Source: an uncultured Clostridium sp. (lineage in GTDB: Bacteria; Bacillota; Clostridia; TANB77; CAG-508). Taken from it: a DNA stretch of 7,547 nt. The DNA is taken from positions 1-7,547 of the forward strand of contig CANOPV010000038.1 of NCBI GenBank assembly GCA_947568605.1, read 5' to 3'. This document shows, in pieces, positions 1 to 4,544 of this stretch (positions are counted from its first letter, which is position 1; every line of letters starts with the position of its first letter). The notes below the pieces were generated by a model, which was given only the letters and a program-made list of their open reading frames with translations, did not search any database and was not told where the DNA came from. Position numbers and translations under genes: made by a program.

Positions 1-1459
1 ATACAATAGATTCCTTAACCCCATCTATTCTATTTATTAGATTTTCTAATTCTTCTGGATAAATATTTTTTCCATTTTTTAATACAATTACATTTTTCTT
101 TCTTCCTGTAATATATAAATAATTATCTGAATCTAAATATCCTAAATCTCCTGTATAGAACCATCCATTTTTTAGGCTCTCCATTGTTGCTTCTTCACTT
201 CCATAATATTCAAGCATTACACTTGGTCCTTTTACTAAAATTTCTCCTATACCATCTTCATTTGGATTATCTATTTTTACTTCTAGGCTTGGAAATACTT
301 TTCCTACTGAACCAGTTTTAAAATATAAGTCATTTCCTGCTGCAATTACAGGCGATGTTTCTGTTAACCCATATCCTTGTACAATTTTAAAACCTAATTC
401 ATTAAAACCTTTTTCTACTTCTGGATCTAAGCCTGCTGCTCCACTTACAAATAATCTTACTTTTCCTCCTAGGGTTTCGTGTATTTCTTTAAATAATTTT
501 TTTCTTACATCAATATGTATTTTTAATAATGCATTACTTGCTTTTATACCATTTTGTACAGTTTTTAGTTTTCCTTTTTTCTCTATACTTCTCATAACTC
601 TTTTATACATATTTTCATAAAGTATTGGCACTGAAATCATTGCTGTTATTTGGTACTCTCTTATATTATCTGCTATATGTCTTATTCCATCACAAAAAGC
701 AATGCTTGCTCCTTTATAAATTATATGTAAAAATCCAACTGTACATTCAAATGCGTGATGCAATGGTAAAAATGAAAGTAATGTGTCATTTTCTGTAATA
801 TTTATAACAGATGCTATATCCATCATATTTGTACATATATTTTTATGTGATAATGCTACCACTTTTGATACTGCTGTTGTTCCAGATGTAAATAACATCA
901 TTCCCATATTTTCGCTGTCTATTTCAGCATCTATAAATTTTGTATTTCCATTTATTAATAAACTTTTTCCTTTTTCTATTAATTCTTTTTGCGAATATAT
1001 GCCATTTTCTTTTTCTTCTAAGTCCATTGAGATAAAGTATTTTAATTTACCTATTTGTTTTTCTCTTATTTTTTGCATAATTGTATCATATTTTTTAGAA
1101 TAAAATATTGCTTCTACATTGGAACGCTCTATTAGACTTTTTATTTCGTTTTCTGGTAATGATTTATCTAATGGAACTACTATTCCTGTTCCACAAGAAA
1201 TTGCTAAATATGCTGTACACCATTCATATCTGTTTTCTGATATTACTGCTATTCTTTTATATCTTAAACCTAAGTTAATAAGTGCTGTTCCTAAATAATT
1301 TATATCTTTTCTGAATTCTTTATGTGTTATTATTTTAAATTCTCCTGGTTTATCTGTTTTATATTTGAATGCAGGTCTTTCTCCATATAATTCACCTGAC
1401 TTTTTTAACATATCTTTTAAATTTTCAATTTTCATTGGCTCATATATGCGATTTTCCAT
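1..1459 (-). CDS. Acyl-CoA synthetase, AMP-binding superfamily (3' end outside window)
   Basis: Probably activates a fatty or other carboxylic acid to its CoA thioester through an acyl-adenylate. I translated 486 codons from ATG 1457-1459; the frame is still open at base 2. Family signatures appear in order: the phosphate-binding loop LFTSGTTAVSKVV (residues 189-201), LPLHHAFE (231-238), the adenine-site motif YGLTETSP (363-370), the hinge-side YTGDLG (435-440), and TGRKKNVIVLKNGKNIYPEE (451-470) of the C-terminal lid. The phosphate loop has the SGTTxxSK form typical of long-chain synthetases of the COG1022 type rather than SGTTGxPK. The lid's catalytic lysine lies beyond the window edge. No signal peptide is seen, so a cytosolic or membrane-associated enzyme is expected. 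A weak AAAGGAAT ribosome site precedes the ATG and a promoter lies at 1501-1529. The family call is secure; acyl chain length is not predictable. Confidence 0.93.
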   Translation of the reverse strand, partial: MENRIYEPMKIENLKDMLKKSGELYGERPAFKYKTDKPGEFKIITHKEFRKDINYLGTALINLGLRYKRIAVISENRYEWCTAYLAISCGTGIVVPLDKSLPENEIKSLIERSNVEAIFYSKKYDTIMQKIREKQIGKLKYFISMDLEEKENGIYSQKELIEKGKSLLINGNTKFIDAEIDSENMGMMLFTSGTTAVSKVVALSHKNICTNMMDIASVINITENDTLLSFLPLHHAFECTVGFLHIIYKGASIAFCDGIRHIADNIREYQITAMISVPILYENMYKRVMRSIEKKGKLKTVQNGIKASNALLKIHIDVRKKLFKEIHETLGGKVRLFVSGAAGLDPEVEKGFNELGFKIVQGYGLTETSPVIAAGNDLYFKTGSVGKVFPSLEVKIDNPNEDGIGEILVKGPSVMLEYYGSEEATMESLKNGWFYTGDLGYLDSDNYLYITGRKKNVIVLKNGKNIYPEELENLINRIDGVKESIV

Positions 1460-1500
1460 TTTTAAATTCCTTTCTCTTTTATCTATGTTATAATGTATTA

Positions 1501-1529
1501 AGTATATCATATTTATTTTAAATTGTGTA
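1501..1529 (-). promoter_or_regulatory. Promoter of the acyl-CoA synthetase gene
   Basis: On the minus strand, TACACA (1524-1529) and TATACT (1501-1506) are separated by 17 bp, and a TG one base upstream of the -10 gives an extended TGaTATACT. It lies about 40 bp upstream of the start codon. The -35 matches the consensus in 4 of 6 positions. Confidence 0.6.
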
Positions 1530-1639
1530 TATGTTTTTTTGTTTTTCTCTTGACAATTAATGTAAATATAAATTAATTTATTAAGATGCACAATATTTTA
1601 ACATATAATGGAAAATATTATTAATAATTATACTTATAA

Positions 1640-1675
1640 ATAACAGTCGCCTACTACTCAGTAAGCGACTGTTAT
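1640..1675 (-). terminator. Terminator-like hairpin after the 136-aa gene
   Basis: Arms at 1640-1650 and 1665-1675 (core AACAGTCGC / GCGACTGTT) are perfectly complementary over 11 bp. Three more pairs (TAC/GTA) form inside after one mismatch. It lies 10 bp past the stop codon of the minus-strand gene. The U-tract is poor on that strand, so termination may be weak or bidirectional. It also marks the left edge of the higher-G+C cassette. Confidence 0.6.
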
Positions 1676-1685
1676 CTCACGATTA

Positions 1686-2096
1686 CTATTTGTTTTTAAT
1701 TAGATTTATTTCCGTTTCATAATTCCGAAAATATTCCTTAAAGGCTTTCGGAGATTGACGATAGCCAGTATCAAACAAGATAGAACGTGAAGTGTCTTTG
1801 TCAACTTTTACAGAAAACCTGGATGCATGCTTAGTAAAAGCCTCCCACTTTAGTATTTCTTGAATTATAGGTTCCATCTTATCTGTGTCAACTTTTGCGA
1901 ATGACAATTCAAGACATTCATTAGCAGCATTGATAATAAAACTTACATTATCAAATTTAGCCAAAGTTGCATTAATAAAGACAGTTTCAGACAGAACTAT
2001 AATCCGAGGATTAATGGAATTAAATTTAGAAGCTAAATATTTAACTACTTCATCATTCCATTGTGATCTTAAAACCCCTGCAAAAGCATATGACAT
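1686..2096 (-). CDS. Unrecognised 136-aa protein
   Basis: I do not recognise this protein. It begins MSYAFAGVLRSQWNDEVVKY. The start at 2096 is chosen because AGAGGAGG (2105-2112) sits at correct spacing before that ATG. The same frame stays open to an ATG at 2183, but that one has no ribosome site and lies about 10 nt from the predicted transcription start. Residues about 36-56 are hydrophobic (IIVLSETVFINATLAKF), yet broken by charged residues, so the protein is probably soluble with mixed alpha/beta content. The C-terminal half is basic and ends in KNK. No signal peptide, Cys cluster or catalytic motif stands out. Codon use is richer in G+C than the neighbours (25 of 60 bases at 1741-1800), which points to horizontal acquisition. 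It is divergent from the 68-aa gene and followed by a hairpin. Confidence 0.8.
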   Translation of the reverse strand: MSYAFAGVLRSQWNDEVVKYLASKFNSINPRIIVLSETVFINATLAKFDNVSFIINAANECLELSFAKVDTDKMEPIIQEILKWEAFTKHASRFSVKVDKDTSRSILFDTGYRQSPKAFKEYFRNYETEINLIKNK

Positions 2097-2121
2097 AATT
2101 TTTTCCTCCTCTAAAACAATT

Positions 2122-2170
2122 ATTTTACTATGCTGACCTTTGAGCAATTTTGCTCCATAGTAGTAAAAAT
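2122..2170 (-). promoter_or_regulatory. Structured 5' leader of the 136-aa gene
   Basis: In the roughly 97-nt leader, 2123-2130 (TTTTACTA) can pair with 2161-2168 (TAGTAAAA). This encloses a second hairpin with arms GAGCAA (2142-2147) and TTGCTC (2150-2155). The fold ends about 10 nt before the Shine-Dalgarno. The leader is open in frame with the gene and rich in Tyr/Phe codons. This layout is compatible with translational or transcriptional attenuation, or with an RNA-protein binding site. The function is inferred from the fold alone. Confidence 0.45.
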
Positions 2171-2199
2171 AAGGATATTGCAAATAAAATTGCTATTTT

Positions 2200-2228
2200 A
2201 GTATATCACGTTTTATGTTAAATTGCAA
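2200..2228 (-). promoter_or_regulatory. Promoter of the 136-aa gene
   Basis: On the minus strand TTGCAA (2223-2228) and TATACT (2200-2205) are separated by exactly 17 bp, with an extended TGaTATACT -10. Transcription is expected to begin near 2193, giving a leader of about 97 nt before the start codon. Confidence 0.7.
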
Positions 2229-2263
2229 GTATATTGACATATGTTTTTTTGGTTTTTAAAAAT

Positions 2264-2291
2264 TTGACTTTTATGTTATTATATATATAGG
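2264..2291 (+). promoter_or_regulatory. Probable promoter of the 68-aa gene
   Basis: TTGACT (2264-2269) is followed after 16 bp by TATAGG (2286-2291) within a TA-rich run. The -35 is good but the -10 is ambiguous, since the run offers several registers. It diverges from the minus-strand promoter at 2200-2228, with about 35 bp between the two -35 boxes. Confidence 0.5.
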
Positions 2292-2319
2292 TTATATTTT
2301 AACCATTTTTGAAAAAAAA

Positions 2320-2335
2320 TTGTTTTGTAAAACAA
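2320..2335 (+). promoter_or_regulatory. Hairpin touching the ribosome binding site of the 68-aa gene
   Basis: TTGTTTT (2320-2326) and AAAACAA (2329-2335) are complementary across a GT centre. The right arm overlaps the first two bases of the Shine-Dalgarno AAGGAGG (2334-2340). Folding could modulate ribosome access, but the stem is short and A/U-rich, so the effect may be small. Confidence 0.35.
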
Positions 2336-2348
2336 GGAGGATTTCATT

Positions 2349-2555
2349 ATGACTTTTACAATGAACGCACTTTACAAAAACCCTTTGGCAATACTGTTTG
2401 CACGGCTTTTAAGACGTTGCACAGTAATTTTGAGTACTGGTAAAGTACTCAAATTCGAAAAAAGCCGTCACGTTGGTGAATGCTCTTACAAAGGTGATTT
2501 GACAGAAACCGAAGAACGTGAGTATATCAACGCTATGATGCTTATGGGAATCTAA
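2349..2555 (+). CDS. Unrecognised 68-aa protein
   Basis: I do not recognise this protein. It starts MTFTMNALYKNPLAILFARL and ends EEREYINAMMLMGI. The start is well supported by AAGGAGG (2334-2340) 8 bp upstream of the ATG. The N-terminal third is hydrophobic (PLAILFARLL, residues 12-21) and followed by RRC; the middle is basic (KVLKFEKSRH); the C-terminal third is acidic (DLTETEEREY). There are two cysteines (24 and 45) and no recognised motif. The hydrophobic stretch is short and contains Arg, so membrane insertion is doubtful. G+C is about 42% in 2401-2460 against 8% in the flank at 2641-2700, which suggests lateral origin. It has its own promoter and a strong terminator, and is divergent from the 136-aa gene. 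A small toxin, inhibitor or regulator would fit the size, but nothing shows which. Confidence 0.75.
   Translation: MTFTMNALYKNPLAILFARLLRRCTVILSTGKVLKFEKSRHVGECSYKGDLTETEEREYINAMMLMGI
2429..2453 (+). repeat. 10-bp inverted repeat inside the 68-aa gene
   Basis: TTTGAGTACT (2429-2438) and AGTACTCAAA (2444-2453) are perfectly complementary around a 5-base centre, GGTAA. The repeat lies in the reading frame (codons for ILSTGKVLK), so both protein and RNA constraints would act on the same bases. It may be a hairpin in the mRNA or a DNA-binding palindrome. Confidence 0.6.
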
Positions 2556-2560
2556 TTCTC

Positions 2561-2611
2561 AAAAAGAAAAAGGCTTAAAACTACAATTGTAGTAAGCCTT
2601 TTTCTTTTTTT
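2561..2611 (+). terminator. Strong intrinsic terminator of the 68-aa gene
   Basis: Arms 2561-2577 and 2593-2609 pair over 17 bp (core AGAAAAAGGCTTA / TAAGCCTTTTTCT), with an inner palindrome CTACAATTGTAG (2581-2592) and a T-run through 2611. It begins 5 bp after the stop codon. The A-run on the left arm makes it able to work in both directions. It marks the right edge of the cassette. Confidence 0.9.
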
Positions 2612-2692
2612 GGTTACATTAGCAATAGTTATGTACATTATAAAATAATTTATAAATTTTAAAATAACTATATACTTTTTAGAATTTTGTGA

Positions 2693-2698
2693 TATAAT
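2693..2698 (+). promoter_or_regulatory. Extended -10 promoter before the DUF3800 relic
   Basis: TGaTATAAT (2690-2698) is a perfect extended -10, with no convincing -35 at 16-18 bp. It lies just upstream of the open frame of the relic. The first ATG after it (2703) gives only MQKIV and a stop, in another frame. It may be the original promoter left after an internal deletion. Confidence 0.4.
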
Positions 2699-2701
2699 TA
2701 A

Positions 2702-3211
2702 AATGCAAAAAATAGTTTAGTTGATTTAATATTAGAATTAGATATACAATTTCAATATATTGCCATAGATAAAAGAATGTTCAAGATTGCTCTTCAACAA
2801 AGAGTAGGAAATTTTATAAAAATAGAACCATATATATATTCTTTCTGTATGCTATATAAATTTATGTCAAAATCATTACAAGAAAAAAATGAAAAAGGAA
2901 TAATTTTTCTTGATGAAATAGTCAATATTCCACAATATTTAAATAAAATATACCCTGAAATATCAATAAATAACAATTCAATTATAGAACAGGCTTTATT
3001 TCTAAAATCAAAAGATACAAATTTTATACAAATTGCTGATATTTATGCTTTTTATGTATGCCAATATTTAAATATAATAAAAAAATATAAAAAATACAGT
3101 GATTTTAAATCTAATCACTGTATAAATGCTTATAATAAATTACTTTCTAAAACAAATATGGTAAATACTGAATTTCTGTTAAAATATTTTCCATCAGAAT
3201 ACTTTAAGTAA
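2702..3211 (+). pseudogene. DUF3800-family protein, N-terminally truncated relic
   Basis: The frame is open from 2702 (after TAA 2699-2701) to TAA 3209-3211, 169 codons. It reads SLVDLILELDIQFQYIAIDKR ahead of the first in-frame ATG (2777), so homology appears to start before any start codon. No ribosome site precedes 2777. The C-terminal part carries the feature I associate with DUF3800 proteins: a short turn (KSKDTNF) followed by IQIADIYAFYV, matching the family's Q-x-A-D helix. DUF3800 proteins are usually longer (around 220-260 aa) and start with a Y-x-D-E-S-G strand bearing an acidic residue. That segment is absent, so the protein is unlikely to be active. DUF3800 is described as RNase H-like, but its biochemical role is unsettled. 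It is convergent with the small RNA at 3210-3290. A short functional protein from ATG 2777 is a less likely alternative. Confidence 0.6.
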
Positions 3212-3290
3212 AAAAATGGGCAAGGAGCATAACAATTTAATGTTGGGGTTCCAAATCTTGTTGGGGAACCCTCTGCTCCCTGCTTATGTT
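3210..3290 (-). ncRNA. Candidate free-standing small structured RNA, about 80 nt
   Basis: Seen on the minus strand: a consensus promoter ends at 3297, transcription should start near 3290, and the transcript would end in seven U at 3216-3210. The fold is a tight three-way junction. P1 pairs 3283-3274 (GCAGGGAGCA) with 3229-3220 (UGCUCCUUGC), 10 bp including one G-U. P2 pairs 3271-3265 (GGGUUCC) with 3252-3246 (GGAACCC), with a 12-nt loop CCAACAAGAUUU. P3 pairs 3244-3241 (AACA) with 3234-3231 (UGUU). Junction linkers are only 1-2 nt. The G-U pair would be an A-C mismatch in a plus-strand RNA, so minus is the transcribed strand. P1 plus the U-run acts as the terminator. I find no start codon with a ribosome site inside. 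Rfam holds several structured RNA motifs found near DUF3800 genes; whether this is one of them cannot be judged by eye. The minimal alternative is an elaborate terminator of hsdS. Confidence 0.65.
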
Positions 3291-3296
3291 AAACAT

Positions 3297-3325
3297 ATTG
3301 TAACACAAAATATTTAACTTGTCAA
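3297..3325 (-). promoter_or_regulatory. Strong promoter of the small RNA
   Basis: Minus-strand TTGACA (3320-3325, perfect) and TACAAT (3297-3302, 5 of 6) are separated by exactly 17 bp, and TGt just before the -10 makes it extended. It lies in the gap after the hsdS stop codon and points away from hsdS into the structured element. No open reading frame follows, as expected for an RNA gene. Confidence 0.8.
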
Positions 3326-3336
3326 ATTATTTGACA
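3320..3336. repeat. Palindrome over the small-RNA -35 box
   Basis: TGTCAAA (3320-3326) and TTTGACA (3330-3336) form a perfect 7-bp inverted repeat with a TTA centre. It covers the -35 of the minus-strand promoter and creates a second TTGACA facing the other way. It could be an operator. The plus-facing box lacks a good -10 at 16-18 bp. Confidence 0.5.
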
Positions 3337-3359
3337 TTAATATTATATTCGTTATTAGA

Positions 3360-4544
3360 TTAATTATGTATAACTTCTTTTGTTGTTTTAATTATTTTAT
3401 TTTTGCATTCAACAACAGATTTTATAGTTAATTTTTCTATTACTTTTATATAATTTTCCATAAATTCAAAATCAATTTCATTATTCGAATTTACAGGTAA
3501 TATTATAAAAATATTTTTTATAATATTCTCATTAAAAGAATTTTGACCCCAAGAAAATTTTTCAAATTCTTTTTTCATACAACTAATTAAGTAACAAGCC
3601 AATTCTTGATTTAATTCTCCATATTTGTAAGTTAATATTTTTATTTTATCTCCTGTAAAATATTGCTTTTCCTGATAAAATATTGTTGCTGTATCTTGAC
3701 CAAAAGAAATTGTTTTTGAATCATTTAAAAATTGTTCGCTTTCCGTTATATATCCTCGTATACCATTATTGTTACTTCCTCTAGCAACATAAGGAAATTT
3801 GCCACCAAATTTAATAGCATTTGCATTAAATTTTTTCTTTGAAGATCTTATTTCAAACAAATCCCCAATTTTAAAACTGGCAGTTTTTAGACATCTTAAA
3901 TTATTAAACATTTTCTTTTCATTACTAGATAATTCATAATTTTCTAGTCCACTTGATTTTAGGTAAAGTTTAATTTCTTTTATACTCTCATCTTCCATTT
4001 CAATTATACTATCATCTTCAATTTGGCTTATATAAGCTCTCATAAAATCAAAATCTATTTTATTATTTTTATTAAATGGAAGTTTAACAACTAACTCTTT
4101 TGCAATATTTCTATTAAATTTATTTGCATAATTAAATTTACCAAGAGCAGATTTTTTGAATAATACTAAAAAATATAAATATGCTTTTTCGTCCCAGTTT
4201 TGTGCCTCATATGGATATAAACCTTGAACGTGAGAATATCCTATAAAATCATTTGGCTGATAAAAAATTGCATCTGATGTTGTTGTATCACTATAAGTTA
4301 TCATATTTCCTTTTTCCGTTGGTTTTAAGTCTACAAAACCACCAATACCGTTATTTAAACTAGAATTGACTATTACAGGAGTTTTACCCTTAGTTTTAAA
4401 TAATTTATAATTCGTCAATCCATAAGATTTTGTAGGATGTATATCAAATAATTCTCCTATTCTTATGTCTTTAAATTTTCCCCCAGATTTAATGAAATTA
4501 TCTTGTAATTTTATTAAATCTGGGGTTAATTTTTTCCCAAGCAA
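3360..4544 (-). CDS. hsdS: Restriction-modification specificity (S) subunit
   Basis: DNA-recognition subunit that should guide the fused nuclease-methyltransferase encoded upstream. The 394 residues form two similar halves. Half 1 has a target-recognition domain at about 24-160 (FKDIRIGELFDI) ending in LPFNKNNKIDFDFMRAYI (155-172), then a charged helix. Half 2 runs from about 223 (SFKIGDLFEI) to LPVNSNNEIDFEFMENYI (349-366) and a final helix (367-390). Each half should read one part of a bipartite target. The start is TTG at 4542-4544: GAGGAG lies 5 bp upstream and no ATG fits. It overlaps the preceding gene by 19 bp, so translation is probably coupled. The two recognition domains differ clearly in sequence, so the site should be asymmetric. 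The site itself cannot be read from sequence. The symbol hsdS is used for family, although the partner is not a standard HsdM. Confidence 0.9.
   Translation of the reverse strand: MLGKKLTPDLIKLQDNFIKSGGKFKDIRIGELFDIHPTKSYGLTNYKLFKTKGKTPVIVNSSLNNGIGGFVDLKPTEKGNMITYSDTTTSDAIFYQPNDFIGYSHVQGLYPYEAQNWDEKAYLYFLVLFKKSALGKFNYANKFNRNIAKELVVKLPFNKNNKIDFDFMRAYISQIEDDSIIEMEDESIKEIKLYLKSSGLENYELSSNEKKMFNNLRCLKTASFKIGDLFEIRSSKKKFNANAIKFGGKFPYVARGSNNNGIRGYITESEQFLNDSKTISFGQDTATIFYQEKQYFTGDKIKILTYKYGELNQELACYLISCMKKEFEKFSWGQNSFNENIIKNIFIILPVNSNNEIDFEFMENYIKVIEKLTIKSVVECKNKIIKTTKEVIHN

Noticed and set aside
783..1103. Plus-strand open frame of 106 codons
   Set aside because: It is antisense to the acyl-CoA synthetase, whose motifs are unmistakable on minus; its Phe/Ile/Ser-rich content is that of a shadow frame.
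1885..2136. Plus-strand open frame antisense to the 136-aa gene
   Set aside because: No ribosome site, while the minus-strand frame has promoter, Shine-Dalgarno and hairpin.
3212..3300. Reading the structured element as a plus-strand RNA or terminator of the DUF3800 relic
   Set aside because: On plus, the closing helix has an A-C mismatch and no T-run follows; promoter, wobble pair and U-tract all favour minus.
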